NCBI RefSeq assembly: GCF_002878395.1
Contig: NW_025825704.1
Location: 346,631-410,630, forward strand
Direction of reading: 5' to 3'
Origin: Capsicum annuum
Lineage: Eukaryota > Streptophyta > Magnoliopsida > Solanales > Solanaceae
Length of the DNA stretch: 64,000 nt
The notes beneath the pieces were generated by a model, which saw only the letters and a program-made list of their open reading frames with translations, was not told the origin of the DNA and searched no databases. The stretch's first letter is position 1; every line of letters starts with the position of its first letter. A program made the translations under genes and the position numbers. This document shows, in pieces, positions 12,701 to 24,357 of the stretch.

Positions 12701-13340
12701 GGTTTCTCCTCTATTGAGTCTCCCATGACCCAGTTGACCTAAAATAAAGTTAAGTCCCAGTGGTCAGATTCCTATGAGAAGAGTTTTCAGGAGTTGAAGA
12801 CTCGACTTACTTTAGCCCCTATGTTGACTTTGCCTGATAGTACGAATGGGTTTGTGGTGTATTATGATTCCTCTAGAATTGGTTTGAGTTTTGTGTTGAT
12901 GCAAAGAGGTAAGGTTATATCCTATGCCTCTAGACAGTTCAAACTGCATCAGAAGAATTGCCTAACCCATGATCTTGAGTTAGCTGCTGTGGTCTTTGCT
13001 TTAAAAATATAGAGATACTACCTTTATAATGTTTATGTTAATGTATTTACTGATCATAAGAGTCTACAGTATGTGTTTACTCAGAGGGAGTTAAATCATG
13101 GGCAGAGGAGGTGGTTAGAATTTTTTAAATACTATGATATGAGTGTGTTGTATCACCCAATCAAGGCCAATGTATTGGCAGATGCCCTTAGCAGATTTTC
13201 TACGGGTAGTGTTTCCCATGTAAGGGAAGGTAAGAAAGAGTTAGCTCATGATGTGCATTATTCAGCTAGATTGGGTGTTAGGTTGCTTGATTCAGCTGAG
13301 GAAGTACTTTGGTGCAAAGTTGTTCCGAATCCTTTTTAGT
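12701..13340 (+). pseudogene. TE2 RNase H domain
   Basis: Two largely open segments read [43 protein letters not shown], then [28 protein letters not shown] and [15 protein letters not shown]. The acidic residues of the RNase H active site (D in YYDSS, E in DLELAA, D in FTDHKSL, D in ADALSR) are all readable. A TAG where Trp is expected separates ALKI and RYYLYN. It would degrade the RNA of RNA-DNA hybrids. This is the best preserved domain of TE2. Confidence 0.88.
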
Positions 13341-14380
13341 TTTGGATGTAAAGGAGAAGCAAGATAGAGATCCTAGTTTGGTAAAACTGAAGGAGGCAGT
13401 TAAGGACCAAAAGGTAGAGGTTTTCTCCCAAGGGGGAGATGATGTGTTAAGATTGTAGGGTAGATTGTGTGTTCCATGTGTTGATGATCTGAGGCAGAGG
13501 ATTATGGATAAAGTGCATGGACCGTGGTATTCCATTCATCTCGACACTACCAAGATGTACCGCGACTTGTAGGAAATCTATTCGTTGAATGGGATGAAAA
13601 AGGATATAGCTGGGTTTGTAGCAAAGTGTGCAATGTGACAACAGGTTAATTTAGAGCACCTAAGAGTTGGTGGTGTGATACAAGAGTTTGGTATACCCAC
13701 TTGGAAGTGCGATGTGGTGAATATGGAATTCATGATCGGGTTACCTCTTTCGCACTGTCATCATGATTCTATTTAGGTTGTTGTGGATAGGCTGACTAAG
13801 TCCGCGCAGTTCGTACCCGTGATCACATCTTATACAGTTGAGGATTATGATAGATTGTATATCTAGGAGTTAGTCAGGATGCATGGAGTTCCCTCGTCCA
13901 TCATTTTGGATAGGGGCACTCAATTTACTTCTTAGTTTTGGAGGGCGTTTCAATAGGGTCTTGGTACCCAAGTTTTTTTGTGTTCGATTTTTCATCTACT
14001 GATAGATGGTCAGGCTAGGAAGACCATTCAGACCCAATAAGATATGTTGAGGGCGTGTTCTCTTGATTTGAAAGGTAGCTGGGACGAGAAATTGCCATTG
14101 ATAGAGTTCTCCTATAACAATAGTTACCATGCTAGCATCGGGATGGCACCATTTAAGGTTTTGTATGGTAGAAGATGTATAATATCCATAGGTTCGTTTG
14201 AAGTAGGTAAAGTTACCATAATTAGGCCTGATGCAGTGTTTGAATCTATGGAGAAAGTTAAGTTGATTAGAGAGAGGTTAAAGACAGCTCAGAGTTGTCA
14301 AAAGTTATATGCCGATGTGAGGAGAAGAGACCTTGAGTTCTTGAGTTTGAAGTGGGTGATTTGGTATACTTGAAGATTTC
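13341..14380 (+). pseudogene. TE2 integrase catalytic region, triad destroyed
   Basis: The zinc-binding part is weakly seen (GMKKDIAGFVAKCAM). The core reads VVNMEFMIGLP, VVVDRLTKSAQFVPV, GVPSSIILDRGTQFTS, DMLRACSLDLKGSWDEKLPLIEFSYNNSYH. Of the D-D-E triad the first Asp is Glu (13,726-13,728), the second Asp is kept (13,909-13,911) and the Glu codon before DML is TAA (14,038-14,040). Many other stops fall where related proteins have Gln or Trp. The domain would insert the cDNA into chromatin. Confidence 0.88.
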
Positions 14381-14806
14381 ACCCATGAAAGGGGAAAGAG
14401 GTTTGGTAAAAAGGGAAAGCTTAGTCCCTGTTATATTGTCCCGTATACAGTCTTGAGCCATGTTGGTAAAGTAGCCTATAAGGTTGAGTTGCCCGCAGAG
14501 TTATCAACTGTTCATCCTATTTTTCATGTCTCCATGCTTAAAAAGCATATTGGTGATTCTATTGTAGTCGATCCCTCAGAGAGTATTGATATTCAAACTA
14601 GTCTTTCATTCGATGAGTTTCCTATTGATATACTAGATTTTCAGATCTATAGGTTGAGGAACAAAGAGGTTCCCTTAATCAAAGTTTTGTGGCGGAACCA
14701 GTCAGTTGAGGGAGCTACTTGGGAGGCAGAAACGAACATGCAAGTCAAGTACCCGCACTTCTTTTCTGTGAGTTCAGATCAATCTGAAGGTATTATTCTA
14801 CCTTAA
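14381..14806 (+). pseudogene. TE2 integrase C-terminus with chromodomain-like end
   Basis: The open frame 14,453-14,806 reads VGKVAYKVELP, VHPIFHVSMLKKH, then RLRNKEVPLIKVLWRNQSVEGATWEAE ending KYPHFF. The HPIFHVSMLKK block is the GPY/F-type integrase tail, and the KVLWRN...ATWEAE block is the chromodomain typical of plant chromoviruses, thought to direct integration to heterochromatin. The stop TAA at 14,804-14,806 is close to the usual end of pol. Confidence 0.85.
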
Positions 14807-14999
14807 TTCATCCCTTCTAATCTAAAGTTCAGTTATGTATCTATTCTTGCATGAGTTCTTGCAATTTCTGAGGTATTCAAGAGTTTAGAGAGATTTTGAG
14901 CCGTTTGGCAAAAAATAAAAAAATATTTCTTCAGCTATGTGTACTCTATTTTTCTTGTGTTCCTCGTCTAACTAGCGACATTCGAGGACGAATGATTCC

Positions 15000-15012
15000 A
15001 AGGTGGAGATGT
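15000..15012 (+). other. TE2 polypurine tract
   Basis: AAGGTGGAGATGT directly precedes the 3' LTR start. It is purine-rich and correctly placed for plus-strand DNA priming. The preceding CGAGGACGAATGATTCC context is also typical of these elements. Confidence 0.75.
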
Positions 15013-16913
15013 TGTAAGACCCCATAAAATTCTCTTTTAGAATGAGCCTTAGGGCGTGTCAAGTGAGGCATAATTCCAGCACTAAAAGATTTAGAAGTGA
15101 CTTCTTAAGTGATTATCATGTTAACCATATAGAACTTTCCTAATTTTGACATTTTATCACATGGAAAATTTGATAAGCTTTTCGTCGATATATGATTCGC
15201 CCAAATCCGATATCCAGGTAAAAAGTTATGGCTAATTTAAGTCCAAGTCGTAAAATAATGTAATTTTAGTGCTTGGCGCGTCGCGGAGAGGGTCTATTTG
15301 ACAATTGTGAAATTCCAGTGGAACTCCGCGATAGTGGCGTATCGCGGAGGACCCCAATTTGTCAATAGTAAATTTCCACTGGCCTAGCGCAATTGTGACA
15401 CATCGTGCTGAAGTTCTAGGTCCTGACCAGTGGGACAACACGATGGCTTCCAATCGCGGTGACTCCTAAATTCCAATTTGTCAATTTCAAGTGATACATC
15501 ACGATAGTTGTGCATTGCGGTTGCCCATAAAATCGGGTTCCCAGTTCAATTTTTTCAATTTCGTATTGAAGTTAAAAAGGGCACTTTGAACTTTTTTCAA
15601 GCCTCTTAAACCGTGCAAACACCAAATTGAAGTCAATTACAAGCATTCTATGAAAATTTTTCTCAAGTTTTATCTCAACAAGAACCCTAAGTATCCAAAA
15701 ATTCTTCCAAGAATCTCAAGAATCCACCAAAGATTTTCTAAATTGAGTCAAGATTCAAGGTTCCCAAGTCAAGGGTTTCAAGAACCCTCATTCAAGAATA
15801 CCGATAGAGTTCCAAAAGCGAGAGTTCATCCAAAGCTTCTAATTAAAGGTATGTGGGGTTTTGACCAAGGGTAATCCTTTCACCCTTGTGCCCATAAGAT
15901 TACTTAAACTACAGTTCTCTGTAATTTATGAGATTTTACATGAAATTGAATTGGGATTTTTCACCCATTATTATTGATTACATTATTTTGATGATTCCCA
16001 TGAATTGAGAGTCTAATGTCATAATTTTCACATGTTTTCTTGTGAAATTGCAGTTGGGTATATAACCCATGATTTTAATTCTTAAGAAGTTAATAGTTGG
16101 AATGTTTGAAACATTGAAGTGTATGAGTATGTTCAGATTTTGAGATAAATTGCTGAAATTTCCAGATTTCTACTGGAGTTATGAATCTATATGCTATCTA
16201 TTATGCTTTTGATGAGTTCTATCTTAAGATTGAATTATGGGTTATTAGGCCCTACTTGAGACTTGAGATTTTATAAACTATTGTGCTATAAGCACCCATG
16301 ATTTGAGTATTCTGAGATTATTGAGAAATGTTTTGACCTAATGGTCGTTGAGTTTTGAAATCCACTCTACTACATGAGATTACAGATTTGATTATTAGGT
16401 TCTTATTGAACCATGAGATTATTCTAAAGTGGATTTTCATGAGATGAGAGAGATAAACTAAATGGAGTAGCATTTAGCATCAAGTTGGGTAAGTTACCAT
16501 GGTTTCTTACCACAGAACTATGTGCCACCATAGGTTGGGCCTAAGACCAAGATGATTGTTGGTCCTAAGGCGAAGATATTGGGCCCAAGGCCGAGATAAG
16601 TGATCATTGAATTGAGGTTATACTCCCTGGAAAAGAGTATGAAGCTCCTCCCCAACGTAGGGTCTCTTCCTTAGGAGGACAAAATGCTGGACTCCATGTA
16701 GCTCGCATGGTTTATGTCGGTTAAGAGAATCTCCCTTAAAACTAAACTCTTGAGATAAGATATTTTCCTTTAAAACTAAAATACTTTCCCTTGATATGAG
16801 TATTTTTACCTAAATCTTGAAATGAGAAATTTTCCTAACGTGAATGAAATGCCTTCAAGTATGTTCCAAAGTTATATGATTCCGAATTCTAAGTATTTGA
16901 GTTCAAAAGAGTT

Positions 16914-17056
16914 ATGAGTTCTTGAGCATTGAAGAAGTTTTACTCTCCATGAGACATATACATCAGTTGAAAGTATTGCTTAAAGTTTCCTTTACCCTTG
17001 AGTAATGAGAATAAGAGAAGAGTACAAATTTCAAAGCTAAAATTATAATGACTCAC
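16914..17056. repeat. 143-bp sequence duplicated on both sides of the gap
   Basis: Identical to 17,193-17,335 as far as I can compare base by base. A perfect duplicate abutting a gap, in an LTR otherwise diverged from its partner, is best explained as the same genomic sequence present at two contig ends that were not merged. Confidence 0.85.
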
Positions 17057-17092
17057 ATGTCTTGAATAAGTATAAAATGCAAAGCTCATGAA
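17057..17092 (-). other. Inverted LTR snippet abutting the gap (probable misassembly)
   Basis: The reverse complement of these 36 bases matches the LTR words TTCATGAGCTTTGCATTT...ACTTATTCAAG found at about 9,370-9,410 and 17,367-17,405. The match is imperfect to both, so it probably derives from another family copy. It likely entered by a wrong read extension at the contig end. Confidence 0.7.
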
Positions 17093-17192
17093 NNNNNNNN
17101 NNNNNNNNNNNNNNNNNNNNNNNNNNNNNNNNNNNNNNNNNNNNNNNNNNNNNNNNNNNNNNNNNNNNNNNNNNNNNNNNNNNNNNNNNNNN
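17093..17192. other. Assembly gap (100 N)
   Basis: Exactly 100 Ns, the conventional size for a gap of unknown length. See the duplicated flanks, which suggest the true gap is negative (overlap). Confidence 0.99.
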
Positions 17193-17977
17193 ATGAGTTC
17201 TTGAGCATTGAAGAAGTTTTACTCTCCATGAGACATATACATCAGTTGAAAGTATTGCTTAAAGTTTCCTTTACCCTTGAGTAATGAGAATAAGAGAAGA
17301 GTACAAATTTCAAAGCTAAAATTATAATGACTCACGAGATTGTGTTACATGTTCCATTTTACATGATTCATAAGCTTTGTATTTTATACTTATTCAAGCC
17401 ATGTGAGTCATTACTTATTACATGCATGATTTGATTAAAGAGTATTAATGTTGTTTTATATAAATGCATGCACCCCTACATAGTCAGTACATTCTCAAGT
17501 GCTGATCCACATATACTTGTATTTGCTATATTGCCTTATAATATAGGTTCAGGTGCTCAATCCCAACCTCGTCAGTGATTTTCGAGTACCTCTATCTATA
17601 TTCCTACAGTGGTAAGTCCTCATGGTTCGAGGAGCTATATTTAGACATCTTCATATTTTGAGAGACTATGTTGTTATTTCCAGTTCATTTCGAGTTAGTT
17701 GGGGACCTTTCCCAATGGCTCTCTAGTTCATGGGTTAGTGGAGGCTTTATCAGACTAGTTATCAGATTGTGGTTGTGTTGAGGTTTCCAGTATTGTGGTC
17801 GTTTGGACCGAGCATTTTCTCCGTATTACCTTTCTTATGATATGACTATGCTAGTGTTTGAATTATTTAATCTTGAAATGAGTGCCATTAGTAAAACAGG
17901 CTCAAAGGGTTAGCTTGGAGCTACTTGTAGCCTTAAGCACCGTGTGATATCTCGGAAGGTGATTTCGGGTCGTTACA

Positions 17978-20432
17978 CAGGGTTCATAACCATAATTTCT
18001 AACTATTAGTTAGCTATCTATAATGTAATTTACCTTAAAGGGATTGCGATCATATTTATACCTACAAACTCAATACCAGTCCATATCAACCTGCCACGAA
18101 CTAATCTTGATAACAACAATGATACAATCGACTAGTTTGAACAAACAATATATAACCGGGCCCCCATAAGATCGGAAGGTTCAATAAACACTCAACAATC
18201 ATAACCTATAGCTATATAACCCCCTATAAGATTTATTGATATAAACACCAAACAATAGGTTGGTGATGGGCAGTGCATATGAATAAAATGATGCAATGTA
18301 GATCCTTAGTACTAAATCTGATCAAAGTTCAATAATGTACCAATGGTTTAAACCTCTTCCAACTTAACATCTTGCAAATACAAGACCTATGACAACCTCT
18401 TTTTTCAGTTACAATGGCTTACAGACGATGAGGCCCTTACGAGATTTGGAAATATCTTTATACGCTACCTGGTTATGATCTAGGATATCTAATAATCAAC
18501 ATCATTAATATGCTCCATCATTACAAGACAAATGTATATAGAATATGTTTACAGACAAGAACCATGTCTAAAAGAGTGTAAATTTTTAAATCCATTGCTC
18601 GAGATCAACTCCAAGAATGGATTAACATAAAATATGTAGAAAGGGTCGGAATCTCTCTCAGCCCAAGTAAATAGTAGTGGTAAAAGAGTGGATAAATTAT
18701 GGATGGAATCAGTCTTGGTCCAATTTATGAAATATTATCTCTGGTTCTAAAAGCTCATAAATTGGAAAAATAGGGTGTCACGGTCCCTTTTATCAAAGAA
18801 TTCATTTTAAAAGTAAAAACTGGGAATAAATTCCAATTTGTGAAATAATAGTGAAATCATGGTTTTGGTTGTGATCAAACCACTAAATAAGCATGAATAT
18901 GTTCAAGTAATGCATGCAATCACCAATATCCAAACAATACAATAATACACGCCTAAGAGTTCATACACCAGAATCAACCTCTTTTCTACGGGTAAAATAC
19001 CAACATGAAGTCCAACTAGTATTGTAACCACACAATGACCCAATAGTATATAACTAGCTTAATAGTAATAGTATGATCTGAGAAACTATGATTCGAGCCA
19101 TTAATTCAAATGGTAAACCTTATACTAAATGATACTTAGCATCAACTATGGTCAACATGCTTATATTCTAGGGTGATAGGATCTTATAACTACAACAAGT
19201 ATTTCATCTTAGGGGTTGATTCACCCTTCTATCCCAAAACTTCTAAATTAGGCAAGTCATGATATTCTATTCATAAACATGTCCTATAATACCCACCTAG
19301 CATACAATCTACATACACACCACCTTATAAAAAAAGTATACTGAAGCCTACCTCAATGCTAAACAATAATCATTCAATCGTCCACAAATTGCTTGTATTT
19401 GCTCCATGATCCCGAAATATGCCACACTATCAAAATTATACTCTACACAACAATACATGTAAAATGAGATCCATATTGCTATATGAAAGGTTGGATTGGA
19501 ATTCAAGTCAAGAGCAGGCCAGTGGGGGTCACAAATATAGTCTAAAATTAAATCCATTACGAGGTTCCAAAATGGACATGGAAGGTGTGCACAAATATTA
19601 TGCAGAAATGACACACAACTCGGGGTACGAATTGGACCACTAATTTCTAAGGATTTATAAACATAATTTTTGGATTTTACAATGAAAAATGATGGAATTT
19701 GATGGGGAAAATAATGGGAAATGACAAAGGAGTGTTAGGCTAACTTACCTTAAATTTAAGGGATGATTCCCCACACTTCCAAAGTTCCAAGCTCTCAAAA
19801 ATAATAGAAAATGGTTAAGATAACAAGGGAAAAATCGGGTGAAGAAGGGATATTTAACAATCCCTAGGTGCCTCTAAAGCGGTCTCATGGTCTCTTAAGC
19901 GGCTACCACTTAAGCGGCACATGTACTTTAAAGATGTCGGAGATGGGGATGCAGCCATTGCTAATGCGGTACCTTGGCCGCTAAACCAGCGCCTGCTAAA
20001 GGGGACAAGGATTAATTAAGAAGTCCTCAACCAAGGCTACTAAAATGACTAAATACCACTTAAACTACTATCGTTTAAGCGATCATTTGGACACATAAGA
20101 GGCTACATTAGCAACTTGAGGCATAAGATTTTTTATGTTCAAATTGAACTCGGACTGAGTGATGGGGATTCATTTAGAACCCCGTCACATAAATTAACTA
20201 TGCTATCATACGTAATTCAACATTCTAGACTCAATGGAACAATTAGAATTTTCACTCGAGATTGTCTCAACAAAATATAGGGCTCATACTTACTATTCCA
20301 TTTTTCATAGATTCCACCTGATAGCCCAAAATGAGTCTACAATCCTTGCGGCTTTTACCAAGGGTCCCCCTAGCCAAAAATCAATGCTTTAAAGTTGATT
20401 GCTCTTTCAGTATTCTCCTTTGAGGTTATTTA
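17978..20432 (-). repeat. Element B 3' LTR, central piece between TE2 and TE3
   Basis: In reverse complement it follows element A's 3' LTR in order: GAGGGACCC-type region (20,370), the AAGCGG-rich block (19,860-20,110), the leader with CCTAACACTCCTTTGTCATTT (19,718-19,740), the CGAGCAATGGATTTAAAAATTT region (18,590), and the GTATAGG region down to the CCCTG site. It begins with the TE2 target copy CAGGG (17,978-17,982) and ends with the TE3 target copy ATTTA (20,428-20,432). About 100 bp present in A just before the CCCTG site is missing here. The 74-88 codon ORFs at 19,348-19,643 are chance. Confidence 0.72.
19860..20110 (-). promoter_or_regulatory. CG-rich quasi-repeat block of element B LTR
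   Basis: Repeated AAGCGG and GCGGTAC/GGCCGC words (AAAGCGGTCTC, TTAAGCGGCTACC, TTAAGCGGCAC) in otherwise AT-rich DNA. It lies upstream of the leader in the element's own orientation, so probably in U3. The element A counterpart at 4575-4745 has lost most CpG. Role unknown. Confidence 0.45.
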
Positions 20433-23400
20433 TGTCACGACCCAATTTCCTAGTTATGATGGAACCTATCACATCCCGCCGGTAGGTAAGCCGATTCTAT
20501 AACCCGGAGCTAATGCAATGGATTACCTTGGTAGAAATGTCCCATATGGACCCTATATAAGAACACTATAAAAAATAACATTCCACAATCTAAGAGAACC
20601 AATATTAAAATACCAATCCTATGACCTAATAGTATTAGTATAAGAGAATATAGATTTGGCAATAGGAATTTATAACTAAAAGGCTAGAATATTTTAAATA
20701 ATCTCATACATTTTTCTCAAAAACAAAAGACAAATAAAGATAGAGGGAAAGAGGGCAAATTGAACTCCAAGAGCTCACCCTATCTCCGAATGGTCAGCGC
20801 GGCATGATAGTAACTCAACGACGACAACTAGAACTAGCATCTACACCAAAAAGTTACAGAAGTGTAGCATGAGTACAAAAACACAGTACTCAGTAAGAAT
20901 CATTGTCCAATTGAGCTAAATCATAATATAAAGAGGATATAAGGTAAGACAACAACTTAAACTCAGGGTATAGAATCAACCTTGAATCTTCTTTTCCAAT
21001 ACTGTATAGAGTAACTAATCTACTAGGGTAATAGCATAACATTTCATATCAGTACATACCATATTCGTCCTACAAATAAGTATTCATTTCGGAAGCGTAA
21101 AGCCACATATATACAATAAAAACCATGAATTTACCGTAATTAACACAAACCTTCATTAGAATATAAAGAACAATAACTTACCACGACGTCCCATAGCACC
21201 GGCAAGTACACACAAAGAATACAACCAAAAAATTTTCACAGTATCCCATACCATCTAAAAGTACACCAAAAGAATACAATATAAAGAACCTATCACGGTG
21301 TCCTAGACCACCGGAGAGTACACCAAAATATCAACCAATAATACATCAAGGTAATACTAAACCACAACTAACCAAAGTCGTAGGTAACACAACCCCTCCA
21401 CGCCTTATTACCGCGGTCCACAATCATCATTAATACTGCAATTTAATTACAACAAAACCAAAATCGACATAGCATAGTTATATAGTTACTTATTCTCCAA
21501 CTTCTTAATAAAATCCAAAATTAGTCTATACTAACTAACCTTTGTTTCCATAAGCCACTAAATTACATGTATTATAGTTACTAGCCATCACTTAAGGGAA
21601 AAACTACAGGTTACAAATGCTATTATTTATTGACCCATTACAAGGCCATTCTCGAGTTAGCATTCTCATTATATAAATCTTGAATTAAGCCACCACGACA
21701 TCACATTCTAGATGTCAACTTAACTATCCATCGTACAATACCATGTCTACAATTATTGAGCATGCTACAACCTTAAGGACTAGTTTCCATATTTTAACCA
21801 AGTAAGGCCCATCAACTAGTTCACTAGGTTTCTAGCCTATAAGTCATAATCATTTATTAGAAATAACTAGTTATTAGATAAGACACTTTACAAGGTGAAA
21901 TTTCATAACATAACCATTAATTCAGGTCAAGCAGATTTACTAGGTGAGCCTTTGGTTCTACATAAGATTACCCATACCAATTAGCATTAACCTAATGATA
22001 GGCATAAATTACCTCTAGTTACCGATTAGGTTCAACAAGGGCCACACCTCTTATTTAGAGAAAAAAGACAAGGAATGAACAACAATTTACAAAGGAAGAC
22101 ATCATATCCCATGTACATAAGCGGTTTGGACCCACACAGCTAACCTCACTATGTATTCAAGCATTTATGTAAATTTGCCCCACACGACATCATACCATCT
22201 TTACCTCTTCCCAACATACAGGGCATTATCATAACATCAACATATCTACCTAGCATCATCAAAACATCAACAAATCCTATGAATTCACCAGGCATCATCG
22301 TAACATCAACATATCCTACGGATTCACCGGGCATCACCATATCATCATTACTTCTTTCATATTCATCGAGAATCATCATAACATAAACATATCCTCCGAT
22401 TCACCGGGCATCATCATAACATTAACATATCCTCCGGATTCACTGGGAATTATCATAACATCATTACCTCTTCCAGATTTACGGGGCATCATCATAACAT
22501 CAACCTATCCTCCAAATTCATCGGGCATCATCATACCATTCAAATATATAGTCATATAAATAAACATAAACAAGCTACAATAATAGAGTAATAGGGATGT
22601 ATGGTAACATATAACATCATACTTTACTATTAACCATCACCACATAATATGGGTAGAAGCATGAGCATGAGTATCTAGAAGATATACATAATCATCACTT
22701 TTCCAAGGCAATCTATAGCATCACCATAAGATAATTAATAAAGTATACACATTATCTAACCATTAACCATATGAATAAACTACAATCGGATTTTACAATA
22801 ATAATCTCAATAACGTAATTTAGACATTCATGAAGTATGTAGATCTTTAAATGATTTCATCGTTCAAGCTTAAAGCAATTCAAGTCCCACTCCTAAATCC
22901 CCAGAATGCCAAATTTCACTATCACAAAACTAACATCTACCCGAATTTAGGTTAAGTTATCTAAATCACACCATAAGGGCTTATCATTCCTTACTAAGCC
23001 TATAGGGGAAATCTTCCTCAAGTATTATTTCTAAGTCAACCCAAAAACCAGATAAGATATATCTAGTTCAACATACCCTTCAGGTTGGGAGCAACATTAT
23101 TCTTATCTATTAGAGCAAGTAAAGTGTTCTCCTACTATTGACAAAACTACTAGTAGAACTATCCAAGGTTCTAGGCTAAGGGTCAAGCATCATACTTTGC
23201 AAGTTCAGTAACCTGTAAGAATCAACTAATCCCAGATATCACCATTCAACCATTTATCATCTAAACCCTTCCCAATCTCATAAGATATCAGCAATAATAC
23301 TACAATCAATCTCAATCTAACTATAAGTAAGCCTAACCTACCTTGAGTCCAACCAACTCATGTACCAACAAGCTTTGCCTTTCCTTTAATTGAAGCTTCT

Positions 23401-24289
23401 TCTTCCATGTGCCAGTCTATCAACAATATAATCCAAGCATTACAACAAAAAATAATAATACCCATTATGGGATCACTATACCATTGGTTTAAAAATGACA
23501 CCAAACCCACAAGTGGGTTCCACCTTCAAATAATGACTTTCTGGGACCAACAAATAGTTCTACTATTATTAGGGATTTATAAACCTAAAGAAATTTGAGC
23601 AAATCAATCATATTTGTGGCTATAATTAAGCATTTTTGGGTCTAGAAATTAAGAATTCAACACCAAATAAAAGGAATCTTACCTTAGATTGGTAGAAAGA
23701 TATTATTTCATAAGTTGTTTACGCTCCTAATCAACCACAACACTCACTTGGATAATTTTAAGCTACATTAGGGTTTATAGCTTAATTGGGAGGCACAACA
23801 TGGCATCAATTTCAAGCAAGACAACCCTTAAGTAGGCAGGCCCAGCCCTCAAGTCTCGCGATCATGCCCTCCACCTAGCTACGTTCCTGGCACCTTGTTC
23901 GCACCTACATCACCATGGTCGCATTATCTACTCCTATAGTAGGCATGGCTGAAGCTTAAAACTCGGTTTTGGGCTTCGGCCAAGGACTTGAAATGCATAT
24001 GGAGTCTAATTCAAGCAAATAAGATATGTAACCACATAGATTTAAATATTTTGAATGCGTTGGCGATGTTGGATTTCAAATTTAAGGTAGTTTTAGTAGA
24101 TTTTTCACTTAATTCTCAATTAGGAACAACAAAGACTTCAAATTAATTAAGTGGCTCTAAAAAATCAAATGAACTTCTATGTACCGATCTATCAGTTTGA
24201 ACAAGTCTCAAATGACTTGGGAGGACTATGGAGAAGTTCGATCAGTGAAATATGTTAGAATATGGACAATGATCTTAATTGTCATTACA
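20433..24289 (-). repeat. TE3 3' LTR (3857 bp)
   Basis: On the plus strand it runs from TGTCACGACCC to GTCATTACA. The segment from about 22,440 to 24,289 pairs with 30,866-32,754. It includes a 39-bp minisatellite (22,187-22,555) and a CG-richer block at about 23,845-23,945 (CTCGCGATCATGCC and similar). The LTR end at 20,433 would abut the PBS in an intact copy. The purine-rich stretch just outside it (24,290-24,301, AGTAGTGAATGT on the minus strand) is a decayed PPT. No genes. Confidence 0.87.
22187..22555. repeat. 39-bp minisatellite inside TE3 3' LTR
   Basis: About nine imperfect units of 38-39 bp. Most follow GCATCATCATAACATC followed by AACATATCCTCCGGATTCACCGG; others carry a CATTACCTCTTCC variant in the middle. 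The variants recur with a period of about three units in part of the array. The 5' LTR keeps only about three units (30,866-30,990). Because 39 is divisible by three, the array keeps an open frame on the minus strand, which is not evidence of coding. Confidence 0.85.
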
Positions 24290-24357
24290 ACATTCACTAC
24301 TAAGGAACTTTCATCCTAAAAAGTTAAAGACAAAAAAATACCTAAAGTCTTAAACAA

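Larger units (their letters stand above)
7339..17977 (+). mobile_element. TE2: near full-length Ty3/gypsy chromovirus (Tekay/Del-like), inactivated
   Basis: A complete structural set is present in order: 5' LTR, tRNA-iMet-type PBS, gag with CCHC, aspartic protease, RT, RNase H, integrase, chromodomain-like C-terminus, PPT, 3' LTR, and 5-bp target duplications. The gene order PR-RT-RH-IN with a C-terminal RLRNKEVPLIKVLWRN...EGATWEAE segment is that of plant chromoviruses of the Tekay/Del group, which also have long LTRs like these. Stops and frameshifts occur in every domain and the LTRs differ at roughly a tenth of positions by eye, so it is an old, dead copy. It sits inside the LTR of element B. 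Confidence 0.9.
15013..17977 (+). repeat. TE2 3' LTR with assembly gap
   Basis: Starts TGTAAGACCC and ends GGGTCGTTACA, giving TGTAA/TTACA inverted ends. It aligns with 7,339-9,948. Apparent length is 2965 bp, but 279 bp of this is a duplicated overlap plus Ns (16,914-17,192). It has a short extra AAGG-C-GAAGATATTGGGCC-type repeat near 16,545-16,600 and an insertion near 17,478-17,520 relative to the 5' copy. The CG-rich block is at about 15,275-15,540. Confidence 0.9.

Noticed and set aside
19348..19643. Overlapping 88- and 74-codon ORFs on both strands
   Set aside because: They lie inside element B's LTR, and the homologous A copy does not keep them.
22149..22379. 76-codon minus-strand ORF with repeated VDV-MMPGE units, looking like a repeat protein
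   Set aside because: It is the translation of a 39-bp minisatellite in an LTR. A period divisible by three keeps the frame open without selection.
22187..22555. Regular repeats that could suggest a CRISPR array
   Set aside because: The units are contiguous with no unique spacers, in a plant LTR. No cas genes.
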